Positions 1 through 9,110 of a stretch of DNA of 64,000 nt are shown here, piece by piece. The position numbers and the translations under genes were made by a program. The DNA comes from Chitinophagaceae bacterium 26-R-25 (GTDB lineage Bacteria > Bacteroidota > Bacteroidia > Chitinophagales > Chitinophagaceae): assembly GCA_029906195.1 (NCBI GenBank), contig JARWSJ010000002.1, forward strand, positions 1,054,001 to 1,118,000, given 5' to 3'. The number at the start of each line of letters is the position of its first letter. Within the stretch, counting starts at the first letter, position 1. Under the pieces are notes generated by a model. It saw only the letters and a program-made list of their open reading frames with translations, ran no database searches and was not told the DNA's origin.

Positions 1-796
1 AGCGTACCCGAAGGTCAGGTGAAATAAGCGCCACCATTTCCAACAAGTGGGCAAATGTTACCACGTTATTCGAACTGATATCTGATGTGTAGTAGTAAGA
101 ATCTACGTTTTGTCCCAGCAGCGTTACTTCTTTAAAACCCCTTTCAAAAAGGTCGCGACACTCGGCAATAACGCTTGCGGCATCGCGGCTTCTTTCACGG
201 CCGCGTGTAAACGGCACCACGCAAAAGGAACACATGTTGTTGCAACCACGCATAATGCTCACGTAAGCCATTACGCCGTTGCTGTTAAGGCGGATAGGGG
301 AGATGTCTGCATAAGTTTCATCGCGGCTCAGCAACACGTTTACAGCTTTCTGTCCGCCGTCTGCTTCTTCGATCAAAGCAGGAAGGCTTCTGTAGGCGTC
401 AGGTCCCACGACAATATCAACAAGCTTTTCTTCTTCCAGCAATTTAGCTTTCAGTCGCTCGGCCATACATCCAAGCACTCCAACCAATGTGCCTGGTCTT
501 GCCTGCTTCAATTTGCGAAATTCAGTAAGACGTTTTCTTACCGTCTGCTCCGCTTTTTCGCGGATTGAACAGGTGTTCAGGAAAATAAGATCGGCGTCCT
601 CACAATTGCTGGTAGCACCAAAACCATCCTTGTTTAAAATGGAAGCCACAATTTCGCTATCTGCAAAGTTCATGGCGCAGCCATAGCTTTCTATGTAGAA
701 TTTCTTCTTGTATTGATTGGGGTCGTTGGCAAACGGAGCATATGCTTCTCCCTGCCTCGCTTCATCATGCGCTTTTTCTGCTACAACATCCAGCAT
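1..796 (-). CDS. miaB: tRNA-2-methylthio-N6-dimethylallyladenosine synthase MiaB (3' part outside window)
   Basis: Methylthiolates position 2 of i6A37 in tRNAs reading UNN codons, a cytoplasmic radical-SAM reaction using two Fe-S clusters. Only the first 265 residues lie in the window; the frame is still open at base 1. The ATG at 796-794 starts [10 protein letters not shown]. The three cysteines of the N-terminal UPF0004 cluster are C40 (YGCAMN), C76 (NTCSIRE) and C110 (GCMAERL). The radical-SAM triad CNNMCSFC is C185, C189 and C192, followed by GRERSRD. The leader before the first domain is about 30 residues longer than in the E. coli enzyme. The C-terminal TRAM domain would lie beyond the window. 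The related MtaB and RimO are less likely given the GRERSRD context. Identification is firm. Confidence 0.95.
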   Translation of the reverse strand, partial: MLDVVAEKAHDEARQGEAYAPFANDPNQYKKKFYIESYGCAMNFADSEIVASILNKDGFGATSNCEDADLIFLNTCSIREKAEQTVRKRLTEFRKLKQARPGTLVGVLGCMAERLKAKLLEEEKLVDIVVGPDAYRSLPALIEEADGGQKAVNVLLSRDETYADISPIRLNSNGVMAYVSIMRGCNNMCSFCVVPFTRGRERSRDAASVIAECRDLFERGFKEVTLLGQNVDSYYYTSDISSNNVVTFAHLLEMVALISPDLRVR

Positions 797-870
797 TTTT
801 CAGTTTTTTGTAAGTGTGCAAAAATAGCTAAAAAGAGGGAAATAAATGACAGGATGGCAGATTTAGTTGG

Positions 871-1074
871 AATTGAAAATTGAAAGTTGAAAGTTGAAAA
901 TGGATGAGGGAACGCAGATTCTCATGATTGTCAAGATTATAAATGATTTTAAGGATAAAGATTTGAAGATTGCTAAAATTTCCAAATCTCAAATCAAAAT
1001 ATCTTAGCAGATCATGACAATCATGAGAATCTGCGTTCCACTGATTTTCAATTTTCAACTTTCAATTTTCAATT
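871..1074. repeat. Nested inverted-repeat block between miaB and the CNNM gene
   Basis: Outer arms are tandem TTGAAAGT-type units (871-902) and their inverted copy (1044-1074). Inside them sit a left copy of the 29-bp GAACGCAG family (910-938) and its inverted copy (1011-1039). The spacer is unique AT-rich sequence. The right arm touches the stop codon of the CNNM gene. The block could fold into a long imperfect hairpin. No coding potential was recognised. Confidence 0.85.
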
Positions 1075-2374
1075 ATTCTTCCGGTACTTCAGAAGCCGGC
1101 GTCTCTGGTGCAGTTACCAGGATCTTATCTATACGTAGAGCGTCCATGTCTATGATCTCGAACTTAAAGCCTTGCCAGTCAACGGTTTCTCCTGTATGCG
1201 GAATATGTTCCAGTATGTGAAGGATAAATCCGGCGAGTGTGTTGAATTCCTGTTCGCCTTCATTCATCTGGTCGGTCTTGTCGAAACGGTGAAGGAAGTC
1301 GTAGAAAGGAATTTGCCCGTCCACGAGATAAGTTCCGTCACCGCGGTCGGTGATTTCATAGTCTTCCATGTCCGGTTGTGGCATGTCACCAACGATGGCC
1401 TCCAGAATATCGTTTAAAGTGATCATTCCCTGAACGCTCCCGTATTCGTCCACAATAAAACAGCTATGGTTCTTTGATTGCTTGAATTTCTCCAATACTT
1501 TATACGCGGAGTTGTTTTCCGGAACAAACATTGCGGGCTGCATTATGTGCTTGAAAAGCACTTTATCATTCGATGTATACAGGTCCTTTATGGAAACAAT
1601 GCCTTTCATATTATCCAGTTCGCCTTCGCAAATGGGATAAACCGAATGCGGCTCTCTCAATATTTTTTCTTTTATAGATTCTTCATTATCATTGAGATCG
1701 AACCAGATGATATCACTTCTGTGTGTCATCAGGGAAGTGATGCTTCTGTCGCCAAGGTGGAAAACCCTTTCGATGATTTCCTGTTCAGCCTCGTCAATGG
1801 TGCCCTGCTCAGTTCCTTCACTGATGATCGCTTTGATTTCTTCCTCTGTTACCTGGCTGTCAGTTGATTGAAGATTGAAAATTTTCGTAATAAAGTTGGT
1901 GGATTTCGACAATAACCAAATAAATGGATGCGTAATGATGCCCACCGCCCTCATGGGACGTGCCACCAGTTTGGCAATCCTTTCCGGATTTGCCATACCA
2001 ATTCTTTTGGGAACCAGTTCACCCAATACCAATGAGAAATAAGTCAAAATGATCAGAACGATTACCGTAGCGACGCCGCTAACCAGGGAAGGTTTTATAA
2101 ATCCGAGTCCGTTAAGAAACTCTACAAGATTGGATTTTATCTTATCGCCGGAATAAATACCGGTCAAAATGCCGATTAATGTAATTCCTATTTGTACAGT
2201 GGAAAGAAAAGTATCCGGATTGCTGGAAAGTTTTAATGCTTCTTTTGCCCGTGTATCGCCTTTGCTTGCCTGAAGTTCAAGTTTTGATTTGCGTGCCGAG
2301 ACAAGAGCAATCTCAGCCATCGAAAAAAGCCCGTTCAACAAAATCAATCCAAGTATTATTAAAATTTCCGTCAT
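1073..2374 (-). CDS. CNNM/CorC (HlyC) family membrane protein
   Basis: Integral membrane protein of the family called hemolysin C, CorB/CorC or CNNM, whose characterised members export Mg2+ or confer cobalt resistance. The order is canonical. A DUF21 domain spans about residues 1-190 with hydrophobic segments starting at ILIILGLILLNGLFSMAEIA. A CBS pair follows at roughly 205-335 (MTHRSDIIWF, VDEYGSVQGMITL). A CorC_HlyC domain lies near 350-425 (EFNTLAGFILHILEHIP). At 433 residues it has the usual length. It begins with ATG at 2374, and its stop lies at the edge of the repeat block to its left. It stands alone between repeat-filled gaps. Family assignment is secure; the transported ion is not. 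Confidence 0.92.
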   Translation of the reverse strand: MTEILIILGLILLNGLFSMAEIALVSARKSKLELQASKGDTRAKEALKLSSNPDTFLSTVQIGITLIGILTGIYSGDKIKSNLVEFLNGLGFIKPSLVSGVATVIVLIILTYFSLVLGELVPKRIGMANPERIAKLVARPMRAVGIITHPFIWLLSKSTNFITKIFNLQSTDSQVTEEEIKAIISEGTEQGTIDEAEQEIIERVFHLGDRSITSLMTHRSDIIWFDLNDNEESIKEKILREPHSVYPICEGELDNMKGIVSIKDLYTSNDKVLFKHIMQPAMFVPENNSAYKVLEKFKQSKNHSCFIVDEYGSVQGMITLNDILEAIVGDMPQPDMEDYEITDRGDGTYLVDGQIPFYDFLHRFDKTDQMNEGEQEFNTLAGFILHILEHIPHTGETVDWQGFKFEIIDMDALRIDKILVTAPETPASEVPEE

Positions 2375-2440
2375 GTTTTATTAAGTTGGATATCAGATGG
2401 GTTAGTCTAATTTAGGAGTGAAGATAATGGCAAATCGGTG

Positions 2441-2580
2441 AATTAATAATTAATAATTAAGAATTAATAGGCGAGTTTCATGATTGAAAGTGGCCTTACC
2501 GGAACCGTTAAAAATAAGGCAGGCTCATGTTTTTCGTATTGCGCAACCCCTATCAATTATTCTTTATTAGTTATTAATTA
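2441..2580. repeat. AT-rich inverted pair of AATTAATAATTAA units
   Basis: Left arm of AATTAATAATTAAGAATTAA at 2441-2470 and an inverted arm (TCAATTATTCTTTATTAGTT) at 2552-2580. About 80 bp of unrelated sequence separates them. The right arm runs into the stop codon of the glycosyltransferase gene. Confidence 0.75.
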
Positions 2581-4249
2581 CTCTCACGACCACCATTTTT
2601 TTAGTCGTTTCACTGCGGGTTTTATAATTTACAAATTTTCCCGTTAGCATGGCTACCCTGAAGTCTTCAAAAGGAGCCAATACCTCTGTTTTCAATCCAG
2701 CATTATTAAGAGAATCCAGTTTGGAGCGCTCGGTTAATACGAGTACAGGTTGTTGTTTTACTTCATTTTTCAGGTCATCGATGCTCCATTGGTAATTCGG
2801 TTGGTTCAAATAAAATGCATAGTGGTAGGACTGTGTATCAAATTCCCCGGCTTTTAAATGTTGCGGATTGTTTTCATTGATATACCATGCAGCTTTCATA
2901 CCAGCCTGGTACTTCATGAGCGGGCCGTAAAAAAATGCGTTGAGGAAAACATTTATCAGCACACTCGTTGCGAAACCAATGCCAATAGCGGATGTCATCG
3001 ATCTTTTCCCGAACCAGTAAACGGACAACACCACTACAATTATTATCCAGAAAGCCGCCAGAATATAGTGCGTAGGTCTAAAGAAAATCAGCAGGATTAC
3101 CGGTAGCAAAACGGCAATGATTCCTATAACGACTTGTATAATATAAACGGCTTTGATCGACTTTGGCATTTTCAATGAGCAAAGGAAATGAGCGGTCAAA
3201 ATTCCCAGGAATGGAAAGATGATGTTGGAATAATGCGGCAATTGGAATTTTGACAAAGAAAAAAGCAGCAAGGTTAAGATAGAGGCGCCGAGGGAAATGT
3301 ATTCTTTTGCATAACCGTCTTTCTTAACAATGCTTTTGATGTTTCTGTATAAAGACGCATACATCACCAGTGACCACGGTAAAAAGGCCCAAAGCAAAGT
3401 ATGCAGGAAAAAAGATTTATCACCGCTTCCTTTGATCGGTCCGGTATTGAAAAAACGTCCAAACTGGCTGTCCCAAAGGAAAAACTTAATGCCCGATTTT
3501 ACAGAAGGATCTGGTTTGTCGCCAACAATAAATGTTTTTTCAGGATGCAGGTCAACCTGGTGATACAATGCATACAATTCCGGCGTTGCAAAAAGGAAAG
3601 TGAGAATGATTGCCAGTATCCAGCGGAATTGAAAGAACTGGTTCCATTCTTTTCTAATGATCCAGTGCACAATGAAGCCGCCGCCAATCGGCAGCAGAAT
3701 GAAAAGGCCTTTCGTCATGACCGCAAATCCCGCCAGCAAAGAGCCTATCACCAGGTCGAGACTGAACGTTTTGCCGTAGGATTTATAAAAATGATACACA
3801 CTGCCGATGACCATGCCCGTTAAGAAAGGCTCTGCACGCACGTCGTTATTGGACAACACCAAATGTTCTGCCGTCAGGTAAATGATCACTGCGACCTTAG
3901 CAGTAGTGTCATTATAGAACAGCTTAGTAAACCGGTATGTATAAAAGATACCAAGCGCCCAAAAAAGTAGTCCCGGCAATTTGTAGGCAAATGAATTGAT
4001 GCCGAAAATTTTAAAGAATATTGCAGTCACCCAAAATGGAAAGTGTGGTTTATCCAGCCAGTCTTTTCCTTCTACATATAAATTATTGAAGTTGTTATTG
4101 AGCGACATCGTCTTTGCCACATGCGCATACAAAGCGCCATCAGTGCCGAGTATAGGCAGAAACAAGCCGCTTGCGTTTACCGCTATTCCTATAATTACAA
4201 CTATCGGGAACCATTTATTGAGCCAGGATTGTAAATCGGGTTGTTGCAT
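2567..4249 (-). CDS. GT-C fold glycosyltransferase, ArnT/PMT type
   Basis: Polytopic membrane transferase that would move a sugar from a polyprenyl-phosphate donor to a lipid or protein on the outer side of the inner membrane. The first extramembrane loop carries the acidic motif TDGALYAH (D37), and the second loop has NNDVRAEPF near residue 130, as in ArnT/PMT (GT83/GT39) proteins. About ten further hydrophobic helices follow, then a soluble C-terminal region of about 110 residues. A TTG codon 15 bp further upstream (4264) is an alternative start; the ATG at 4249 (MQQPDLQSWL) is preferred. It follows the PAP2 phosphatase on the same strand. Together they suggest modification of an envelope lipid, but acceptor and sugar are unknown. 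Confidence 0.88.
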   Translation of the reverse strand: MQQPDLQSWLNKWFPIVVIIGIAVNASGLFLPILGTDGALYAHVAKTMSLNNNFNNLYVEGKDWLDKPHFPFWVTAIFFKIFGINSFAYKLPGLLFWALGIFYTYRFTKLFYNDTTAKVAVIIYLTAEHLVLSNNDVRAEPFLTGMVIGSVYHFYKSYGKTFSLDLVIGSLLAGFAVMTKGLFILLPIGGGFIVHWIIRKEWNQFFQFRWILAIILTFLFATPELYALYHQVDLHPEKTFIVGDKPDPSVKSGIKFFLWDSQFGRFFNTGPIKGSGDKSFFLHTLLWAFLPWSLVMYASLYRNIKSIVKKDGYAKEYISLGASILTLLLFSLSKFQLPHYSNIIFPFLGILTAHFLCSLKMPKSIKAVYIIQVVIGIIAVLLPVILLIFFRPTHYILAAFWIIIVVVLSVYWFGKRSMTSAIGIGFATSVLINVFLNAFFYGPLMKYQAGMKAAWYINENNPQHLKAGEFDTQSYHYAFYLNQPNYQWSIDDLKNEVKQQPVLVLTERSKLDSLNNAGLKTEVLAPFEDFRVAMLTGKFVNYKTRSETTKKMVVVRVINN

Positions 4250-4319
4250 ATTGCGAAAATTCAAAAATTAAAATTCAGAATTCAAAAAGCAAAATTCAAA
4301 AGCGAGTGTAGCACAGAAA

Positions 4320-4922
4320 CTACTTTTGACTTTTGACTTTTGACTTTTGACGTTCGTCTCGCTTTTTCATGGCGTATTCAAATAATTTGCTAACTCCAAT
4401 GCCAATTAGCAAGCCCAAAGCAGTGCCCGCCAACACATCAAACGGATAATGTTTGCCCACGTATACCTGTGCGTACGCTATAAGCGCCGCCCAAAACCAA
4501 AGCCAGTACCATTTTCTTCCTCTGATTTTTTTTATTGCCAGGAACCAGAATGTAGCCAACGCAAAATGATTGGTGGCATGTGAGGACGGCATTGAATAAC
4601 CGCCACAACCGATGAGGTGTCGTAAATAAGGCTCCAGGCTTGCCGTATCGCAAGGGCGCGGACGTGCGACAAGATTCTTAATAATACCGGAACTAATGTA
4701 GTCGCCCAATGCAAAAGTGATCAATGTGCAGGCAATAAATATAATAGTGTATGGCTTTCCAAATTTAATGCTCCAAAACAGCATGAAAGCGTACAGCGGA
4801 ATCCACGTATTCGCATTACGCATTAACAGCATAAAGTTGTCCAGGAAGGGAGCACTGGCTGTATGGTGAACGAATATGAACATCGTTTCATCTATATGTT
4901 GCAGCCATTGGAGGAGAGACAT
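4320..4922 (-). CDS. PAP2-family membrane phosphatase
   Basis: Lipid phosphatase of the PAP2 superfamily, with likely substrates undecaprenyl pyrophosphate or the lipid A phosphate. The three signature motifs are visible in about five membrane helices: KNLVARPRPCD (motif 1), PSSHATNHF (motif 2, PSGH-like) and GKHYPFDVLAG (motif 3, H-x3-D). The total is 200 residues. The C-terminus ERQKSKVKSQK is encoded by the CTTTTGA tandem repeat downstream, so the last eight or so residues are probably repeat-derived. The GT-C gene follows about 70 bp downstream on the same strand. BcrC-like, PgpB-like and LpxE/LpxF-like roles are not separable from sequence alone. Confidence 0.9.
   Translation of the reverse strand: MSLLQWLQHIDETMFIFVHHTASAPFLDNFMLLMRNANTWIPLYAFMLFWSIKFGKPYTIIFIACTLITFALGDYISSGIIKNLVARPRPCDTASLEPYLRHLIGCGGYSMPSSHATNHFALATFWFLAIKKIRGRKWYWLWFWAALIAYAQVYVGKHYPFDVLAGTALGLLIGIGVSKLFEYAMKKRDERQKSKVKSQK
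4321..4350. repeat. CTTTTGA tandem repeat inside the PAP2 3' end
   Basis: About four head-to-tail units of CTTTTGA (CAAAAGT family). The PAP2 stop codon and its last codons lie inside the array. The same unit forms inverted pairs at 51062-51199 and 54876-54953. Confidence 0.9.
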
Positions 4923-4924
4923 GT

Positions 4925-5090
4925 GGTAGAAATTAGGAATTAGAAATTAGAACGTTTTGACAATTAAGAGTTAGGAATTAAGAATTAAGAATTGTTTCTG
5001 TGAAGCGTCGATTGCCTTCGCTAAGATGATCTATGCTCGGGCGACTAACTCAACACTCAACACTCATAACTTAAAACTAGCTCATAACTT
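4925..5090. repeat. GAATTAG heptad array plus AACACTCA units
   Basis: Heptad units (ATTAGGA, ATTAAGA) run over 4925-4993, interrupted by a short unique piece. They are followed by tandem AACACTCA/AACTCAT units at 5046-5090 that touch the 3' end of the methyltransferase gene. Confidence 0.8.
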
Positions 5091-5826
5091 TCTTCGCAAT
5101 CATTATCAACCTCGGAGATTTCCTTACATCGTAGGCGCCGAAATGATAATCGCCGTAAACTTCCTGAATTTGCAGGTTGTGGTAGGCAAACATATCATTA
5201 AAATCTCCCAAAGTGAACTTGGCAACTTTTTCTGTGTATTCGAGCGGTTCGGTGAGGTCGTCGTCTTCCACCACGATCTTTTTATAGAAATGCGTCTCGT
5301 CGAACCACTTGGTAATAAAGAAGTTAATGCCGTCAATCTCTTTGTCAGCTTTGTGTATAAGGTGATCTTCGGCATAATGGACATTCAGATAGTCAATGAC
5401 CAGCGTACCGTTTGGTTTAAGAGATTGTGCGACGGACCTTATGGCATTATAATGTTCCCGCTCAGACTTGAAATAGCCAAAGCTTGTAAAAAAATTGAAT
5501 GCGTAATCAAAGTAATTGATCATGAAAGGCAAACGCATATCCTGCACAAAAAAATGAAGGCGATCATTTTCAGATTCTTTTGCTTCTGCAATGCTGTCGG
5601 GGGAAATATCAATGCCTGTGACGTCAAATCCATGATCAGCCAGTATTTTAGAATGCCTGCCTTTTCCACAGGCCACATCCAGCATCAGGCTATTGGCTGG
5701 CGGATTTAATCTCTCGATAAGTAAGTGGATAAACTCCGCAGCTTCTTTTTCATCTCTTTTAAAGTATAACTGATGATAATATTGTGAATTAAACCAATCT
5801 TTAAACCAATTAGCCTGTAGGTCCAT
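5077..5826 (-). CDS. Class I SAM-dependent methyltransferase
   Basis: Cytoplasmic methyltransferase of 249 residues with a Rossmann core. Motif I is LDVACGKGRHS (49-59), followed by the acidic end of strand 2, GIDIS (69-73), and a motif IV-like VIDYLNVHY. It has the length and layout of the Methyltransf_25/11 group. The ATG at 5826 (MDLQANWFKDWF) is the natural start because the WFKDWFNSQYYHQLY segment is typical of the N-terminus in this group. The substrate cannot be predicted. It lies upstream of PAP2 and GT-C on the same strand, but 150 bp of repeats intervene, so co-transcription is uncertain. Confidence 0.88.
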   Translation of the reverse strand: MDLQANWFKDWFNSQYYHQLYFKRDEKEAAEFIHLLIERLNPPANSLMLDVACGKGRHSKILADHGFDVTGIDISPDSIAEAKESENDRLHFFVQDMRLPFMINYFDYAFNFFTSFGYFKSEREHYNAIRSVAQSLKPNGTLVIDYLNVHYAEDHLIHKADKEIDGINFFITKWFDETHFYKKIVVEDDDLTEPLEYTEKVAKFTLGDFNDMFAYHNLQIQEVYGDYHFGAYDVRKSPRLIMIAKKVMS

Positions 5827-5860
5827 AATTTTTGTAATAAACGCTGTAAAAGTAGGTAAG

Positions 5861-5983
5861 AGTTTTGAGTTGTGAGTTTTAAGTTATGGGTTTTGGATTA
5901 AAAAGGTGTGAGAATCAATATGACTTTGGGCTTCGAACTGTACCCCAATAACTCATAACCCAAAACTTAACACACGAAACTCA
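5861..5983. repeat. Inverted pair of GAGTTTTAAGTTATGGG units
   Basis: Left arm 5861-5895 (AGTTTTGAGTTGTGAGTTTT and on) and inverted right arm 5948-5983 (ATAACTCATAACCCAAAACT and on), with about 50 bp between. It occupies the first third of the 411-bp gap 5827-6237. The rest of that gap holds the glmM promoter and nothing else recognised. Confidence 0.8.
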
Positions 5984-6139
5984 TCCGCGGTACGTCTTTT
6001 GCAGATTTACGCTGCTTAGTGAAATTTATCGCCGACAGATAACATCTGATTAATGATTGTTAATAGTTTATTTTCAATCAATTGGTTTCTAAAAAGTAGA
6101 ATGTTATTAATTTACTGTAGAAATGGTCGGCAGAATTCT

Positions 6140-6147
6140 TAAATTTG
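6140..6147 (+). promoter_or_regulatory. Predicted -7 box of the glmM promoter
   Basis: TAAATTTG is an exact match to the Bacteroidota sigma-A -7 consensus TAnnTTTG, 90 bp before the GTG start. No convincing -33 TTG partner was identified. Confidence 0.5.
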
Positions 6148-6237
6148 TCCCCCTTGCAATCTCACATCCTATAAAAGCACTGGACATTCGATTGGACTTG
6201 AAATTTATTTAGATACAAAATTTAAACCGTTAGATCT

Positions 6238-7620
6238 GTGGCATTGATTAAAAGTATTTCCGGCATTAGAGGAACTGTTGGTGGCAATCCGTCTGAGAAT
6301 TTGACGCCACTTGATGTGGTAAAATTTACAGCTGCGTATGGGACCTGGCTAATAGAAAAAAACAATGGTAAGAAAGTAGTTATCGGCCGCGATGGTAGAA
6401 TCAGCGGAGAAATGGTAAGCCAACTTGCAGTAAACACTTTACTGGGACTGGGCCTCGACGTTGTGGACCTTGGTCTCTCGACTACACCTACAGTTGAAAT
6501 GGCTGTAAAGTGGGAGGGAGCTGATGGAGGTATCATCATCACTGCGAGTCACAATCCCAAAGAGTGGAATGCCCTCAAATTGCTCAACAACCAGGGCGAA
6601 TTCATCAGCGCAGAAGCTGGTGCTATCATTCTTGAACTGGCGGCAAAAGATTCATACAAATTTGCTCCCGTAGACAAATTGGGTAGCTATTCCGTCAATG
6701 ATACTTATTTACAAAAACATATTGACGCTGTTGTTAATTACCCTTTGGTAAATAAAGAAGGCATTGCTGCAAAAGGATATAAAGTTGTTGTAGACGCCAT
6801 CAATTCAACCGGCGCTACAGTAATACCAATGCTTCTTGAGGCTTTAGGCGTACAAGAGGTTATTGTGATCAATGGCGAGATTACCGGCAAATTTGCCCAC
6901 AATCCTGAGCCATTGCCGGAAAACCTTACCAGCCTGAGCGCTGAAGTTAAAAAACATGGCGCTTCATTTGGCATAGCCGTTGACCCGGATGTGGATCGTC
7001 TTTGCTTCGTATGCGAAGATGGCAGCATGTTTGGTGAAGAATTTACGCTGGTAGCCGTGGCTGATTATGTGTTGAGCAAGAAGAAAGGCAACACCGTTTC
7101 CAATATGTCTTCTACCAAGGCTTTGAAGGAAATTACGCTGCACCATGGCGGAGAATATTATCCATCTGCGGTAGGCGAGGTGAATGTGGTGAACAGAATG
7201 AAGGAGATGAACGCAGTTATTGGCGGTGAAGGAAACGGAGGCATTATCGTTCCTGATCTTCATTATGGCCGCGATGCATTGATCGGTATTGGTTTGTTCC
7301 TGAGTTCCCTTGCGCAGCATAAGAATGGCATGAAATCTTTCAGAGCTAAATATCCTGACTATTTCATTTCCAAAAACAAAATGGAACTGGGCAATGGCGT
7401 GGATGTGAAAGATATTTTCGAGAAAATTAAAGCGAAATACAAAAAGCAACCCGTTAACACAGAAGACGGTTTGAAAATTGAATTTGACCAGGATTGGGTG
7501 CATTTACGTACATCTAACACCGAGCCGATCATTCGTATTTACGCAGAAAGCAATTTTGAAACAACCGCAAATAATATTGCATTACGCTTAATGCACGATA
7601 TAAAAGAGTTTATGGCATAG
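6238..7620 (+). CDS. glmM: Phosphoglucosamine mutase GlmM (phosphohexomutase)
   Basis: Alpha-D-phosphohexomutase, most likely converting glucosamine-6-phosphate to glucosamine-1-phosphate for UDP-GlcNAc synthesis. The phosphoserine loop is TASHNP (S104), the metal-binding loop is DPDVDR (D249, D251, D253), the sugar loop is GEGNGG, and the phosphate-binding segment near the C-terminus is RTSNTEPIIRIYAE. It is 460 residues, normal for the four-domain fold. The start is GTG at 6238, which directly gives ALIKSISGIRGT, the family's usual opening; no ATG lies nearby upstream. Bacteroidota genomes often annotate this gene as phosphoglucomutase/phosphomannomutase, so the exact sugar is inferred. Confidence 0.9.
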   Translation: MALIKSISGIRGTVGGNPSENLTPLDVVKFTAAYGTWLIEKNNGKKVVIGRDGRISGEMVSQLAVNTLLGLGLDVVDLGLSTTPTVEMAVKWEGADGGIIITASHNPKEWNALKLLNNQGEFISAEAGAIILELAAKDSYKFAPVDKLGSYSVNDTYLQKHIDAVVNYPLVNKEGIAAKGYKVVVDAINSTGATVIPMLLEALGVQEVIVINGEITGKFAHNPEPLPENLTSLSAEVKKHGASFGIAVDPDVDRLCFVCEDGSMFGEEFTLVAVADYVLSKKKGNTVSNMSSTKALKEITLHHGGEYYPSAVGEVNVVNRMKEMNAVIGGEGNGGIIVPDLHYGRDALIGIGLFLSSLAQHKNGMKSFRAKYPDYFISKNKMELGNGVDVKDIFEKIKAKYKKQPVNTEDGLKIEFDQDWVHLRTSNTEPIIRIYAESNFETTANNIALRLMHDIKEFMA

Positions 7621-7747
7621 GCCAACTGTTATTTTTTTTCGCAACGCAGATTATGATGATCGTCACTAATTAGCGGGGGTTTGTAAAAATCTTCCGGTCA
7701 ATTGAGGTCAGAATAATTTGCGTTCGTTTTTAATACCCGTTCTTTTG

Positions 7748-7755
7748 TAAATTTG
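7748..7755 (+). promoter_or_regulatory. Predicted -7 box of the cysteine desulfurase gene
   Basis: TAAATTTG, an exact TAnnTTTG match, ends 31 bp before the GTG start at 7787. Confidence 0.6.
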
Positions 7756-7786
7756 CACCTTCTTTGAAACCTAAATTAAACAGATC

Positions 7787-8914
7787 GTGCAAAGAATCTA
7801 TTTCGATAATGCCGCTACCACTTCACTGGACCCTTTGGTGCTTGAAGCAATGATGCCTTACCTTACTGAAAAATTTGGTAACCCATCTTCTATATACTCA
7901 TATGGCCGAGAAAGCAGGCTGGCTATTGAAAACGCCCGCAAGTCCGTTGCAAAAATCCTGAATGCACATCCAGCAGAAATATTCTTTACTTCCGGTGGAA
8001 CAGAAAGCAGCAACACTGTTATCACTGCTGCAATAAGAGACCTCGGTTGCAGACATATCATTTCTTCTCCGATAGAACACCACGCGACTTTACATTCCGT
8101 AGAATACCGTCATCACAATGATGATATAAAACTCAGCTTTGTAAAAATACTCCCAAGCGGTCACGTTGATCTTGAAGACCTGGAAAGACTATTGGCGGAA
8201 AGTGAAGAAAGAACGCTCGTTACACTGATGCATGCCAACAATGAAATAGGTAATTTGCTTGACCTGCACGCAGTAGGAGATATTTGCCAGAAATACAACG
8301 CAATATTCCATTCTGATACTGTGCAAACGGTAGGGCACTATCCATTTGATCTGCGCCATACACCGGTGCATTTTATAACCGGGGCGGGACACAAATTCCA
8401 TGGGCCTAAAGGCGTTGGTATTTTGTACATTAATGAAAACGTAAAAATAAAACCTTACATACACGGGGGCTCACAAGAGCGTAACATGCGTGCAGGTACG
8501 GAAAATCTTTACGGCATCGTTGGGTTTGCAAAAGCATTAGAGCTTGCAACTGCCAACTATGAAAAAGACAGCGCTTACATCAAAGAGATCAAGACTTACA
8601 TGAAAGAGCAATTGCAGAAGAATTTTCCAGGTGTAAGTTTTAACGGAGATGTAGATGGAAGAAGTTTGTATACAGTTTTGAACGTATCATTTCCTAAGAA
8701 TGAAAAGTCTGAAATGATCTTGTTCAACCTCGACATAAATCACATCTGTGTTTCCGGTGGAAGCGCCTGTACAAGCGGCGTAGATATAGGGTCACACGTA
8801 ATTCGCGCGATCAACAATAATCCTAACCAGGTTCCTGTTCGTTTCTCCTTCAGCAAACACAATACGAAAGAAGAAGTGGATGCGGTGATTGAGAAATTGA
8901 AGGGATTGGTATAG
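7787..8914 (+). CDS. Cysteine desulfurase (NifS/IscS family)
   Basis: PLP enzyme that removes sulfur from cysteine as an enzyme persulfide for Fe-S clusters and thiolated tRNA. Diagnostic residues are EHHAT (H100, stacking on PLP), HSDTVQ, the Schiff-base lysine K203 in GAGHKFHGPKG, and the active-site cysteine C328 in SGGSACTSG. It is 375 residues, the IscS/NifS-like class I length. It starts with GTG at 7787 (MQRIYFDNAATT); the family consensus YFDNAATT near the N-terminus supports this start. No iscU or suf genes are adjacent, so its acceptor is unknown. Confidence 0.93.
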   Translation: MQRIYFDNAATTSLDPLVLEAMMPYLTEKFGNPSSIYSYGRESRLAIENARKSVAKILNAHPAEIFFTSGGTESSNTVITAAIRDLGCRHIISSPIEHHATLHSVEYRHHNDDIKLSFVKILPSGHVDLEDLERLLAESEERTLVTLMHANNEIGNLLDLHAVGDICQKYNAIFHSDTVQTVGHYPFDLRHTPVHFITGAGHKFHGPKGVGILYINENVKIKPYIHGGSQERNMRAGTENLYGIVGFAKALELATANYEKDSAYIKEIKTYMKEQLQKNFPGVSFNGDVDGRSLYTVLNVSFPKNEKSEMILFNLDINHICVSGGSACTSGVDIGSHVIRAINNNPNQVPVRFSFSKHNTKEEVDAVIEKLKGLV

Positions 8915-9005
8915 AAAAGGCTTAACGTTGAACGCCTAATGCCTAACGCAGTTTTGGTGCAACACCCTGCGCTAAGCGTTAGGCGTTTTGCGTTAAGCCT
9001 TTTGC
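8915..9005. repeat. GAACGCCTAACGC inverted pair
   Basis: Left arm AAAAGGCTTAACG...GAACGCCTAATGCCTAACGC and right arm GCGCTAAGCGTTAGGCGTTT...CGTTAAGCCTTTT, starting at the desulfurase stop codon. The same family recurs at 40745-40801 and 57368-57484. It could double as a terminator hairpin. Confidence 0.85.
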
Positions 9006-9110
9006 ATTGGGCGTTCTTGGTTCGCTTTTTGCATAATTATTTTCGCCAGGATTAAACATTTTCCGTTTTGAATCGTCCTATAAATAATTTATTGTCAAAA
9101 ACATCCAAAT

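Noticed and set aside
828-1058. A 76-codon minus-strand frame between miaB and the CNNM gene
   Set aside because: Its translation (HFQLSTFNFQFQLN and so on) is simply the repeat arms read through.
4925-4993. Heptad array as possible replication origin iterons or DnaA boxes
   Set aside because: The units do not match DnaA boxes, the same heptads occur at many loci, and no replication gene is adjacent.
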